In this document: piece after piece, positions 9,655 through 18,531 of the stretch | Position numbering within the stretch: the stretch's first letter is position 1 | Layout of the letters: every line of letters begins with the position of its first letter | Assembly: GCF_000430545.1 (NCBI RefSeq) | Contig: NZ_AUMF01000017.1 | Coordinates: 1 to 64,000, forward strand | DNA from: Tenacibaculum ovolyticum DSM 18103 | GTDB lineage: Bacteria; Bacteroidota; Bacteroidia; Flavobacteriales; Flavobacteriaceae | Direction: 5' to 3' | DNA: 64,000 nucleotides | The notes under the pieces: generated by a model | Told to the model about the DNA's origin: nothing | Databases searched by the model: none | The model's input: only the letters and a program-made list of their open reading frames with translations | Made by a program: the position numbers and the translations under genes

Positions 9655-10044
9655 ATGGAATTAGATTATATAGAAAATGTAAATGGTTTTGATGAAAATG
9701 TAGTGAGATTATACAATTTCGACAAAACTGAAGCTGTTAAATTTAGGGATTTAATTAAAGAAACAATCGTTGAAAAAAAACAAAAATTAGATTTAGCTGA
9801 AATTGATTTTATTGAGGCACGTAATTGTAATTTAATTTTTGGATTGTTTAAATCTGATGAAGGAATATTAACGAAAGATAATAAAACTTTTTTCTGTATT
9901 CTTACTTTAGATGGATTTACAAATATGTTAAAACTTATAGAACCTTATTGCAATAAAGACTCTAGAAGCTACCAATATTTATATGACATTGATAATCCTA
10001 CTGAGTTATTGTTTTGCCCTAGTGCTACTAGTTATGAAGAATAA
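9655..10044 (+). CDS. hypothetical protein downstream of polA
   Basis: 129 residues, acidic, with no signal peptide or membrane segment. The sequence reads as a compact alpha/beta protein (a FRDLI helix, then strands around NCNLIFGLF and FFCILTL). I recognise no family. It begins 9 bp after polA on the same strand and is very likely in its transcript. Its stop lies 5 bp from the stop of the convergent Ig-like lipoprotein gene, with no terminator between them. Confidence 0.75.
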   Translation: MELDYIENVNGFDENVVRLYNFDKTEAVKFRDLIKETIVEKKQKLDLAEIDFIEARNCNLIFGLFKSDEGILTKDNKTFFCILTLDGFTNMLKLIEPYCNKDSRSYQYLYDIDNPTELLFCPSATSYEE

Positions 10045-10049
10045 AAAAC

Positions 10050-11702
10050 TTATTTAATAATAAATGGTTCATTCATCTCCCAATTAGCTCTTAATTCAAA
10101 TTTTTTCTCAAAATAAATTACTTGCTCTGGTTGTTTTCTTAATAGAAAACTTCCAGTGTCCCAAGTATGATTGTTATTTTCATCAATAATTGCCCTAACA
10201 GTGTATTCTTTTGGCTCTAATAAATCAAACTCTATTTTACCAGATGATGAAATGTATTTAGTTTTAACAACTTTATCTTTATCTAAAAGTTCAACTATAA
10301 CAGGATGCTTTGTTTCTTTCTTTACATCTAAAATAATACTACCGTAATCTTCAATTGTTAGTGTTTTAAATTGATATACTAAAGTATCGTTTGTAGTTTC
10401 ATATAAATCATTAATTCCTTTTGGAAGAACATCAAATTTATAATTCATCTTAGGTGTTTTCTTAAACAAAACAGCTATTTTTTTTATAGATTGTTTTTCT
10501 ACCTTGAAATCAATCGCTAATGTATCTTTATCAACTAAAGAGAATTTAGAAGTATCAATTGAAACAATCGGATTATTACCTTCTAAAAATAAGGTATCGT
10601 TTAAATGTAACATTCTACTTACGCTCGAAGACACAACTAAAGAGTCTATTTTCTTTTTTCGTAAACGAACCGTAACTGTATCTACAAAGTTAGTGTTCGT
10701 TACAATGAAGCGTAAAGAATCTTTTTCTACAGGAGAATGCCAATAATTAAGCGTATCCTTTTCTTTTTCAAATTCATAAAATGACTTGAAATTCTTAGGC
10801 ACTTCAGATAACAACTGAACCTTCATGTTTTCTTTCTCTCCCTCAAAACCAAACTGAATCTTTCCTTTTACAACCTCTTTTCCTCTTTTAAATTTATAAG
10901 ACTGTAGTTCTTTAAAAAGACGAATTGGATTTAGCACCAATGTATCTTTTGGCAAATAAATAGTGTCCGTTATAAAACCCAATTTATCTGATTTACTATT
11001 AAAAAGGTAATTCTTTGACTCTTCTTTTAGAGCCAACAACAAATATTTACCTTCACGTAAATTCGTAAATTCAAAATTAGTAGAATCTAGAGTACTTGTA
11101 ACATAATTAGGTTTCTGCTTGTAAATAATAGAATCATTATAAGTACTATCTAATCGATACAATAAAACTCCTATGCTTTTTAATTTTTCTTTCTTAAATG
11201 CGTTTGCAACCGAACCTTTTATCTTTAAAGAATCAATATAGCTCCCTGTTGAAAAAACGTATTTAAAACTCTCTAATTTATTATTCTCATTATTATCTTG
11301 TACTGCATTTCCAAAATTAAATGTATAGGTCGTATTTGTTTTTAAAGTATCTACAATCTCTATATTAATATACTTACTCGGCGTACCTTGAGGCGTTATT
11401 ATTGGTGGGTATTTTAACGGTGGAGAAACTACTAATTGTTTTGTTAAATCTTTTAAAACAATATATTCGTCAAATTCAATTTTAATATTTTTTTTATCAA
11501 AATGAATTGTTTCATATGGTGGTTTTGCTACCATCATAATTGGTGCATCCTCATCTTTAGGTCCTCCATCAGGTCTTCCTTTTCGAGCACAACTTACAAT
11601 AATTACAGACACTAAAACTACTAAAAATAATAACTTATTTTTCACAAATTGATTGTTTAAATCGAATACCAAAAGTAATAAAATAACATCAACAAAAATC
11701 AT
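10050..11702 (-). CDS. Ig-like domain (SbsA-type) lipoprotein
   Basis: Up to 550 residues. A lipoprotein signal is clear: hydrophobic stretch, then IIVSC before ARKGRPDGGPKDEDAP. The next 110 residues form an SbsA-type Ig-like domain, and the rest is a beta-rich extracytoplasmic protein. Two starts are possible. ATG at 11702 overlaps the comF stop by ATGA, suggesting translational coupling, but gives an odd 19-residue hydrophobic preamble. GTG at 11645 (VKNKLLF) gives a textbook lipoprotein signal and is what I think the mature protein needs. The sequence after the Cys suggests surface or outer-membrane location. The function is unknown. Confidence 0.8.
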   Translation of the reverse strand: MIFVDVILLLLVFDLNNQFVKNKLLFLVVLVSVIIVSCARKGRPDGGPKDEDAPIMMVAKPPYETIHFDKKNIKIEFDEYIVLKDLTKQLVVSPPLKYPPIITPQGTPSKYINIEIVDTLKTNTTYTFNFGNAVQDNNENNKLESFKYVFSTGSYIDSLKIKGSVANAFKKEKLKSIGVLLYRLDSTYNDSIIYKQKPNYVTSTLDSTNFEFTNLREGKYLLLALKEESKNYLFNSKSDKLGFITDTIYLPKDTLVLNPIRLFKELQSYKFKRGKEVVKGKIQFGFEGEKENMKVQLLSEVPKNFKSFYEFEKEKDTLNYWHSPVEKDSLRFIVTNTNFVDTVTVRLRKKKIDSLVVSSSVSRMLHLNDTLFLEGNNPIVSIDTSKFSLVDKDTLAIDFKVEKQSIKKIAVLFKKTPKMNYKFDVLPKGINDLYETTNDTLVYQFKTLTIEDYGSIILDVKKETKHPVIVELLDKDKVVKTKYISSSGKIEFDLLEPKEYTVRAIIDENNNHTWDTGSFLLRKQPEQVIYFEKKFELRANWEMNEPFIIK

Positions 11703-12391
11703 CCTTTGTTAGTATATGCAATCGTAGCAATACTTATGGTAATGTTTTTTGTTTTTAATAATTCTGTACAACAGGCAACTAAAGTTGCTCCAGTGGTTAT
11801 TACATCATCAATTAACAAAACATGCTTATTCTCAAACACCTCTAAATCAATTAAATTAAATGTTGTTTTATTATCTGAAAACCGATCAAAACGACGCTTA
11901 AACGTTTGTGTTTTAACTATAGTTGATTTTATTAAAACTTCAGGCTTGTATTCAATATTTAAGATAGTACTTAATGTTTCTCCAAATTTCGTAAGTTGGT
12001 TATACCCTCTCTTTTTTAATTTATTTTTATGCAATGGTACCGGAACTATATAATCTACATCGTTAAAAACACCAGACTCTTTTAATTTCTCTCCAAACCA
12101 TCTTCCTAAAAAATCACCTATTTTTTCTTGATTTTTATATTTTAATTCATGAATTATTTTTTGAGTTATACTGTGTTTTTGATAATACAAAAAAGACCGT
12201 AGATTTTCTACTAAAACTTTTCCATAAAAAGCAGACATTAATGTAACATTTATGTATTCATTGTCGTCAATAATAGGTAACTCATTACAACAAAATGTGC
12301 ATAGATAATTTTCGCTTTGTAATAATGAAACATTACAATTTACACATAAATTTGGGTAAAATAAATAGAATATATCTTTTAAATATTGCAT
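11699..12391 (-). CDS. comF: ComF family phosphoribosyltransferase-like protein
   Basis: 230 residues, typical for ComF. Four or more cysteines near the N-terminus (CVNC, then CTFCC) look like the usual zinc-ribbon. The C-terminal part has the PRTase PRPP-binding motif LLIDDVITTGAT. ComF proteins act in DNA uptake for transformation where competence exists; in other bacteria they may do purine-salvage-like chemistry. No other competence gene is nearby. Its stop overlaps the start of the downstream lipoprotein gene by 4 bp. It is divergent from the methyltransferase gene at 12445. Confidence 0.9.
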   Translation of the reverse strand: MQYLKDIFYLFYPNLCVNCNVSLLQSENYLCTFCCNELPIIDDNEYINVTLMSAFYGKVLVENLRSFLYYQKHSITQKIIHELKYKNQEKIGDFLGRWFGEKLKESGVFNDVDYIVPVPLHKNKLKKRGYNQLTKFGETLSTILNIEYKPEVLIKSTIVKTQTFKRRFDRFSDNKTTFNLIDLEVFENKHVLLIDDVITTGATLVACCTELLKTKNITISIATIAYTNKG

Positions 12392-12444
12392 CTTTACACG
12401 CCTTTTTAATCAGAAATATACAAAAAACATAAATAAATATTATT

Positions 12445-13041
12445 TTGAGTAAAAAATTTAATTTTTTTAAAGAAGCTATAAAAAACTACAAAACATCTGG
12501 TACTGTTGCTCCTAGCTCTAAATTCTTAGCTAATAAAATGCTTAGAGAAATTAATTTTTTAGACGCAAAAGTTATTGTGGAATTAGGTCCTGGAAATGGA
12601 GCAATAACTCATAGTATTTTAAATAAAATTCAACCAGATACAATTCTTATTTGTTTTGAAATTAACGATGCTTTTTATAAAGAATTAAAAAAAATAAAAC
12701 ATCCTCAATTAATTGTTTTAAAAGCATCTGCCGAAACCATGCTTAAGGAAATTAAGAAATTAGGATATAGTGAAGTTAGCTATATCGTTTCTAGCTTACC
12801 TTTAACTATTATTCCTAAAGAAGTATCTCATAATATCTTATCTGAAAGTTATAAAATACTTAAAAGCGAAGGCTTATTTATCCAATATCAATATAGTTTA
12901 ACTTATTACAAAAAATTAAAAGAGTTTTTTGGAAAAGATATAAAGTTAAGTTTTGAACCTCTTAACTTTCCTCCAGCCTTTATTTACAACTGTATAAAAA
13001 ATAGTATATTAGCCCCAAGTAAACCAAACTGTTCATCATAA
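12445..13041 (+). CDS. SAM-dependent methyltransferase (phospholipid N-methyltransferase / RsmA-like)
   Basis: 198 residues. SAM-binding motif I is VELGPGNGAIT (about residues 45-55), and SSLPLTIIP (about 116-124) takes the place of the NPPY-type motif IV. The opening FFKEAIKNYKTSGTVAPSS resembles small PmtA-type phosphatidylethanolamine N-methyltransferases more than the rRNA dimethylase RsmA, which this window encodes separately at 26817. The start is a TTG codon; I see no better in-frame ATG upstream of the conserved N-terminus. The next gene follows after 7 bp. Substrate is unproven. Confidence 0.75.
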   Translation: MSKKFNFFKEAIKNYKTSGTVAPSSKFLANKMLREINFLDAKVIVELGPGNGAITHSILNKIQPDTILICFEINDAFYKELKKIKHPQLIVLKASAETMLKEIKKLGYSEVSYIVSSLPLTIIPKEVSHNILSESYKILKSEGLFIQYQYSLTYYKKLKEFFGKDIKLSFEPLNFPPAFIYNCIKNSILAPSKPNCSS

Positions 13042-13048
13042 CCCCAAT

Positions 13049-13909
13049 ATGATTACAATCAGAGAATTAAAAAACAATAGTTTTATTGCCTTTTTACTTG
13101 TATTAATAATAGTCGTTGGGATATTATCTTATCAGAATGCTCGTGATTACCATCAATTAAAAGGTGTATTTGAGCTAGAAAAAAAAGAACTAGAGTCTGA
13201 GCTTAATATTGTTATTAAGAATTATGAGGACGCTACCTATAGTAATGATAATCTTTCATTAAAAATAAGAGACAAACTTCAAGAAATAATAAAACTTAAG
13301 GACACCATTAACGACTTAACGGATACTGATTATGGTTTGTTTCGTTTTTACAGAAAACGAATTTCACATTTATCTAAACAAAATAAGGCTCTTTTTAACC
13401 ATATCGATTCTTTAAAAACTGTTAACAATCAACTTTTAACAAAAAATGATAGTGTAAAAAAGGTTTTAGTTCAAAAAGAATCACAAAATATAAAGTTAAA
13501 AGAGAAAATTGCTATTGCTGAGATTATTGAAATTTCTGCAATAAAAGTAAAAGCAATGAAAAAAAGAAGAAATGGTAAACATACCTCTACTTCAAGATCT
13601 AGTAGAACAGATGCCTTTAAAATAGAATTTGATTTATTAGAAAATAATATTGTTAGCTCAGGGTTTAAATCTATTTATATTCAAATCGTTAACAATAACA
13701 AAGTACTTAAACCTGCAAAAAAAGTTAAATTAAAAAACAAAGAAAGAATACTTTGTAATGATATAATGAAAGCAAATTATAATAACAAATCTCTATCTGT
13801 AATCTCATTTATTGACGTAAATCGAGACATTATAAATAAAGGTTCTTATAAAATCAATATTTTTGTTGAAGGTCATTATATTAGCAATACTATTATAGAA
13901 CTTAAATAA
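13049..13909 (+). CDS. membrane-anchored coiled-coil protein, tandem paralog 1
   Basis: 286 residues. One N-terminal membrane segment (about 13-30), then a long charged helical region (about 38-165) with coiled-coil character, then a globular beta-rich domain. The strongest similarity to the next gene is near residues 180-200, where both carry TSTSRS followed by RTDAFKI. Proteins of this layout in flavobacteria are sometimes labelled chromosome-partitioning proteins, but nothing here resembles ParA or SMC. Type II topology, with the domain in the periplasm, is inference. Very few G and C; K- and N-rich. Confidence 0.7.
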   Translation: MITIRELKNNSFIAFLLVLIIVVGILSYQNARDYHQLKGVFELEKKELESELNIVIKNYEDATYSNDNLSLKIRDKLQEIIKLKDTINDLTDTDYGLFRFYRKRISHLSKQNKALFNHIDSLKTVNNQLLTKNDSVKKVLVQKESQNIKLKEKIAIAEIIEISAIKVKAMKKRRNGKHTSTSRSSRTDAFKIEFDLLENNIVSSGFKSIYIQIVNNNKVLKPAKKVKLKNKERILCNDIMKANYNNKSLSVISFIDVNRDIINKGSYKINIFVEGHYISNTIIELK

Positions 13910-13955
13910 TGAATTAAAAGACTACATTACAAACTTCAATTAACCCCCCATAATT

Positions 13956-14855
13956 ATGAATTCTAAAAAAAGAAAAAATTTACTAGTTATAACCCTCTTA
14001 GTATTAACATTATTCTTATCATTATACTCGTTTCAAAAATCCAATCAGTATGATGATCTTCAAAAAGTATTTCAAGAAGAAAAAGCTGATTTAGAGCAAG
14101 AATTAGATGAAATCATTAAAGATTACACGGATGTTATTGTCAGAAAGAAGCGTCTTTCTAAAAGATTAAGAACCGAACTTGTTAAAATGAACAACCTTCG
14201 TGACTCAATTAAAAGCCTACCTGCTGGTAATTATAACTTAATTAGAAAATACAGAAAAAAAATCACCAGTTTAGAGCGTGAAAATAGGAAGTTGTTTATC
14301 AGAGTAGATTCACTTAATACTGCCAATCAAGTATTAGCCCAAGAAAACATAATCACAAACGAAATCTTACTTCAAAAAGAAACAATTAATACTTCTTTAA
14401 CTGAAAAAAATAAAAAACTAGAAGAAATTCAAAAAACTCTTGAAACTAAAGTTGCTATTGGTGGTATTATTAAAACAAGCCCTGTTAGAGTAGTAGCTAT
14501 GAAAGAGCGTAGTAGTGGTAAATTAACTTCAACATCTAGATCAAACAGAACCGATGCTTTTAAAATAAACTTTGATTTATTACAAAACCTAGTTGCTAAT
14601 GCAGGAGAGAAATCAGTTTACATCCAAATTATAGATGAAAACAAAAAAGTTATTGCTCCAAAAGGCGTTACAAAATTAAAAGACGGAGGTAAAATTCAAT
14701 ATACCGATTCAATAGAAGTAAACTATAATAATAATAAACTTAGTCTTGTTTCTCTTATTCTAGTAAATAGAGATGATATTAATAAAGGTAAATATACCAT
14801 AAGTGCTTTTGTAGATGGTGTATACTCTGGAGCGACTACAGTAAAGTTAAAGTAA
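13956..14855 (+). CDS. membrane-anchored coiled-coil protein, tandem paralog 2
   Basis: 299 residues with the same layout as the gene 46 bp upstream: one N-terminal membrane segment, coiled coil (about 35-165), and a C-terminal domain. Shared landmarks are YRKKI, the segment TSTSRSNRTDAFKI, the pair YIQI, and the ends FVDG and VKLK. The pair clearly arose by tandem duplication and has diverged, mostly in the coiled coil. They may form a heteromer. A good terminator follows. Function is unknown. Confidence 0.7.
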   Translation: MNSKKRKNLLVITLLVLTLFLSLYSFQKSNQYDDLQKVFQEEKADLEQELDEIIKDYTDVIVRKKRLSKRLRTELVKMNNLRDSIKSLPAGNYNLIRKYRKKITSLERENRKLFIRVDSLNTANQVLAQENIITNEILLQKETINTSLTEKNKKLEEIQKTLETKVAIGGIIKTSPVRVVAMKERSSGKLTSTSRSNRTDAFKINFDLLQNLVANAGEKSVYIQIIDENKKVIAPKGVTKLKDGGKIQYTDSIEVNYNNNKLSLVSLILVNRDDINKGKYTISAFVDGVYSGATTVKLK

Positions 14856-14880
14856 TCAATATTCAATGTTTTTTGTAAAG

Positions 14881-14914
14881 AAGTGAAAAATTAAACAAAT
14901 TTTTCACTTTTTTT
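14881..14914 (+). terminator. Rho-independent terminator
   Basis: Perfect 12-bp stem (14881-14892 and 14898-14909), 5-nt loop, followed by a T-run. It separates the coiled-coil pair from glyS. Confidence 0.85.
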
Positions 14915-14947
14915 CTTTTAGAATAGTATTAGTTTAAATCCTTATTT

Positions 14948-14955
14948 TATTTTTG
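14948..14955 (+). promoter_or_regulatory. -7 element of glyS, predicting a leaderless mRNA
   Basis: TATTTTTG ends exactly 4 nt before the glyS ATG, so transcription should begin at or next to the start codon. No TTG is seen at -33. Confidence 0.6.
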
Positions 14956-14959
14956 CATC

Positions 14960-16501
14960 ATGGCAAAACAAGAAGATCACTTTAAAAAAGTACTATCACA
15001 CGCAAAAGAATATGGTTATGTGTTTCAATCATCTGAAATTTATGACGGATTAAGTGCGGTATACGACTATGCTCAAAACGGAGTTGAGTTAAAGAAAAAT
15101 ATTAGAGATTATTGGTGGAAAGCAATGGTGCAAATGCACGAGAACATTGTTGGAATAGATGCATCTATTTTAATGCATCCAACAACCTGGAAAGCTTCTG
15201 GCCATGTAGATGCCTTTAATGATCCTTTAATTGACAATAAAGACTCTAAAAAGAGATATCGAGCTGATGTTTTAGTAGAAGATTTTAGAGAGAAAATTTT
15301 AGATAAGATTAAAAAAGATGTTACCAAAGCAAAAAAACGTTTTGGAGATTCTTTTAATGAAGATGAGTTTACGGCTACAAACCCTAATGTGTTACGTCGT
15401 CAGAAACAAATGAATGAAATTACTCTTGAACTAACAAGAGTTCAAGAAGAAAGTGATTTAGAAGGTTTCAGGCAATTAATTATAGATTTAGGAATTGTCT
15501 GCCCCGTTTCTGGCTCTAAAAATTGGACAGAAGTAAAACAATTTAACTTAATGTTTGGTACACAAATTGGTGCATCAGCAGAAAATTCTACTCAAGTTTA
15601 TTTACGTCCAGAAACAGCACAAGGAATTTTTGTAAATTTCTTAAACGTTCAAAAAACTGGTAGAATGAAAATTCCTTTTGGAATTGCACAAACTGGTAAA
15701 GCTTTTCGTAACGAAATTGTTGCGCGTCAATTTATTTTTAGAATGCGTGAATTTGAGCAGATGGAAATGCAATTTTTTGTAAAACCTGGAACTCAAAAAG
15801 AATGGTACGATCAATGGAAAGAAACTCGTTTAAAATGGCATTTATCATTAGGTATGGGTGCTGATAACTATCGTTTTCATGATCATGAAAAATTAGCACA
15901 TTATGCTGATGCTGCTGCTGATATTGAATTTAAGTTTCCTTTCGGATTTAAAGAATTAGAAGGAATACATTCACGTACTGATTTTGATTTAAAAGCACAT
16001 GAAGAACACTCTGGAAAGAAATTAAAGTATTTCGATCATGAAGAAAATAAAAGCTACACACCTTATGTAGTTGAAACTTCAATTGGTTTAGATAGAATGT
16101 TCTTAGCTGTATTTTCAAACTCTTTACAAGAAGAAGAATTAGAAAACGGAACAACAAGAACTGTTTTAAAATTACCTGCTGTTTTAGCTCCTTTTAAAGC
16201 TGCAGTTCTACCATTAGTTAAAAAAGATGGTTTACCTGAAGTTGCCCGTAAAATCATGGATGATTTAAAGTGGGATTTTAATGTCTTTTACGACGAAAAA
16301 GATGCCGTTGGTAAACGTTACAGACGTCAAGACGCAGCAGGAACTCCATTTTGTATTACTGTTGATCATGATACATTAAATGACAACTCAGTTACTATTC
16401 GTCATAGAGATACAATGGAACAAAAACGTGTTTTAATTTCTGAATTAAATACTATTATAAAACAAGAAGTAGATGTAAAAACTTGGTTACAAAAAATGTA
16501 A
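14960..16501 (+). CDS. glyS: glycyl-tRNA synthetase, alpha2 type
   Basis: 513 residues. This is the single-chain, eukaryote-like class II GlyRS, not the alpha-beta bacterial form. Motif 2 is in FRNEI, followed by REFEQMEMQFF, and motif 3 is GLDRMFLAVF (about 374-383). The anticodon-binding domain occupies the last 100 residues. It charges tRNA-Gly in the cytoplasm. The gene stands alone between two strong terminators. A -7 element sits 4 nt before the ATG. Confidence 0.97.
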   Translation: MAKQEDHFKKVLSHAKEYGYVFQSSEIYDGLSAVYDYAQNGVELKKNIRDYWWKAMVQMHENIVGIDASILMHPTTWKASGHVDAFNDPLIDNKDSKKRYRADVLVEDFREKILDKIKKDVTKAKKRFGDSFNEDEFTATNPNVLRRQKQMNEITLELTRVQEESDLEGFRQLIIDLGIVCPVSGSKNWTEVKQFNLMFGTQIGASAENSTQVYLRPETAQGIFVNFLNVQKTGRMKIPFGIAQTGKAFRNEIVARQFIFRMREFEQMEMQFFVKPGTQKEWYDQWKETRLKWHLSLGMGADNYRFHDHEKLAHYADAAADIEFKFPFGFKELEGIHSRTDFDLKAHEEHSGKKLKYFDHEENKSYTPYVVETSIGLDRMFLAVFSNSLQEEELENGTTRTVLKLPAVLAPFKAAVLPLVKKDGLPEVARKIMDDLKWDFNVFYDEKDAVGKRYRRQDAAGTPFCITVDHDTLNDNSVTIRHRDTMEQKRVLISELNTIIKQEVDVKTWLQKM

Positions 16502-16527
16502 ACACAATATTTTTTACAAAAAGTAAG

Positions 16528-16560
16528 AATCCTATCATTATATACATGATAGGATTTTTT
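16528..16560 (+). terminator. Rho-independent terminator of glyS
   Basis: 11-bp perfect stem (16528-16538 and 16546-16556) followed by a T-run. The end of the T-run overlaps a TACTTTTG element (16560-16567) that may start the next transcript. Confidence 0.88.
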
Positions 16561-16586
16561 ACTTTTGCACTATTAATTACAAACTA

Positions 16587-16823
16587 ATGAAAACAATACT
16601 AAAAATATTATTTATCATCTTTATAGTATGGATGATTATTGGAATATATTTTTTGAATATAAAACACCCTAATGCTCAAATAGTAATGGGACTAGGCGTT
16701 TTATTTATGGCATTTATATTAATGCCTATCTTTATTTATTATAGGTATAAGGATAATAAGTATAAAAAATATATTATCAATGATAAAAAAATAAAAGATT
16801 GGATTGATAATAGTAAAGAATAA
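16587..16823 (+). CDS. small two-helix membrane protein
   Basis: 78 residues with two hydrophobic segments (about 5-24 and 32-50) and a short basic tail. No family recognised. It has its own candidate -7 element (TACTTTTG at 16560-16567, 19 nt before the ATG) and its own terminator, so it is a monocistronic unit, which supports it being real. Confidence 0.65.
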   Translation: MKTILKILFIIFIVWMIIGIYFLNIKHPNAQIVMGLGVLFMAFILMPIFIYYRYKDNKYKKYIINDKKIKDWIDNSKE

Positions 16824-16858
16824 AAAAAAAGCTTCATTAAATAATGAAGCCTTTTTTT
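16822..16858. terminator. bidirectional terminator
   Basis: 8-bp stem GCTTCATT / AATGAAGC (16831-16838 and 16843-16850) flanked by an A-run on the left and a T-run on the right. It serves the small membrane protein gene and the convergent SGNH hydrolase gene. Confidence 0.85.
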
Positions 16859-16876
16859 ATTAAAAATATTTATTTT

Positions 16877-18520
16877 TTACTGTAAAGTAGGTGAATAATT
16901 TGTTGGGTAATCATTTGCTTTCGCTAAACCATCTTTAGCTTCTACAAAATTAGCCCCATACGTTTTATCAATAGCTTCTAGCATTTTGTTAGCCATTAAA
17001 GCATATCCTCTACCAGTTAAATGAATTCCATCTAAACCAACTAAACCACCAGTAACTAAACTAGTTGTTAAATTATAAGTATCATAATTAAGACCAGTTG
17101 TTGATGCTTCTTGTAAAATAGCATTAAAATCTACAAAAGCTAAACCTTTAGCATCTGCAACATTTTTAATCGTAACATTGTAAGCATCTGTTGCTATTTT
17201 AACCTTAGTAGATTCATCTTCTGTTAACACCCATTTATCTTCTAATGGTAAAGAAACTCCTTCAGCAGAAAACATTCCTGCTAATTGCTGAGGCAATCCT
17301 TGTGCCATTAAAGACTGTACTGATGCTGTATTTACCTTACCTATAATACTACTACTCGGTAAAACCAATAAATCTTTTGCTGTAGCTTGTCTTGCTTGCC
17401 CATAATAAGAACCTAATAATCCTGCTACTTTTTGTAAAGTAGTAGCGTCTGTAGGCAAACCAAAATTCGCAACAAAAGGAGGAAAAGTAGGACTTGCTAA
17501 CAATGCCCCAACTATTTGCGCTGTTTTATCATCTAAAGCTTCATCTTTAATAATTACTGGATTCGCTGCATCAGTAACAAAAACAATTACACGTTCTGGT
17601 ACTCCAATAGCTGCAAACACACCATTAATTGCCCCAAATACACTGTTTAAAGTAGGTATTTGTGCTCCAAAAGCTGGATCAGACGGATCTAATGGCGCAT
17701 GAGGTACTGTTGTAAAATAAGGAAGTGATGTTATATATGGTAAATTAGCAATAACACCTTTAGCTCCACCTGCTGTTAAAGCATCTACTGTTCCTGAAAA
17801 AGCCGCAGCAAAAACATTAGGGTCGGTTATATCTGCAGGGCCATAGGTAGTTGGATCAACATTTCCTGTTTGATCAGCTCCAACACCTCCAGCAGCAGAG
17901 TAAGTCAAAACATCATTCCCTCCTATTTCAGATAAAGAAAAGAATGTTGGCGCCTGTGCCATCACATCTTCTAAAACACTAGCCATTGGAGACGAAGCCA
18001 TTCTAATAAAGTAAGGATTAGCATTTGGAAGCCCAGCTAATGCCCCATAACCTTTTACTCCTAAATGATAACTTTTTAAACCAGGAATTCCCATATTATT
18101 AAAAACCCCTGTTTGAATACTACTTATTTCTGTAGTTGGTATAGCTGATAATCTTGTAGGCCCTGAACCATTGAAGTAAAACCTAGGGTCTCCTTTTACA
18201 ACTCCTCCGATTGTAAAACCACCAATATTATCATTCATTAAAGGCTGTACAAAAGTACCTCCATTTACCATTGCAAATTTCTTAGCCAACGTATTTGGGA
18301 AAGAGTTCTCTTGAGCAACCTTAAACAAAGCTCCATCTGTAAAACCTGCTGTAAAAGAAGCTCCTACAGCAACATATTTAGAAAAATCTGCACTCCCCGC
18401 CTCTAAAGCAATAGTATTTTCAGCTTCTCCTTCAATTTTCGGTAAAGTATTATCTACATCACAGGCTACAAAACCTAAAAATACTGCAGATAAAAATGTA
18501 TATTTTAATGTATTTCTCAT
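16877..18520 (-). CDS. SGNH/GDSL-family hydrolase lipoprotein
   Basis: 547 residues from the ATG at 18520. A longer frame to 18550 overlaps the upstream stop and adds ten polar residues before a perfect lipoprotein signal, so I reject it. Lipobox GFVAC puts the lipid on C20. SGNH blocks are in order: GASFTAG with nucleophile S55, a GGND block (SEIGGNDVL), and the C-terminal DGIHLTGRGY with the Asp and His. The enzyme should hydrolyse esters or acyl groups at the outer membrane. It starts 11 bp after the TonB receptor gene, so the two form an operon and probably process and import one substrate. The insert between blocks is large. Confidence 0.88.
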   Translation of the reverse strand: MRNTLKYTFLSAVFLGFVACDVDNTLPKIEGEAENTIALEAGSADFSKYVAVGASFTAGFTDGALFKVAQENSFPNTLAKKFAMVNGGTFVQPLMNDNIGGFTIGGVVKGDPRFYFNGSGPTRLSAIPTTEISSIQTGVFNNMGIPGLKSYHLGVKGYGALAGLPNANPYFIRMASSPMASVLEDVMAQAPTFFSLSEIGGNDVLTYSAAGGVGADQTGNVDPTTYGPADITDPNVFAAAFSGTVDALTAGGAKGVIANLPYITSLPYFTTVPHAPLDPSDPAFGAQIPTLNSVFGAINGVFAAIGVPERVIVFVTDAANPVIIKDEALDDKTAQIVGALLASPTFPPFVANFGLPTDATTLQKVAGLLGSYYGQARQATAKDLLVLPSSSIIGKVNTASVQSLMAQGLPQQLAGMFSAEGVSLPLEDKWVLTEDESTKVKIATDAYNVTIKNVADAKGLAFVDFNAILQEASTTGLNYDTYNLTTSLVTGGLVGLDGIHLTGRGYALMANKMLEAIDKTYGANFVEAKDGLAKANDYPTNYSPTLQ

Positions 18521-18531
18521 TTTTGTTTTTT

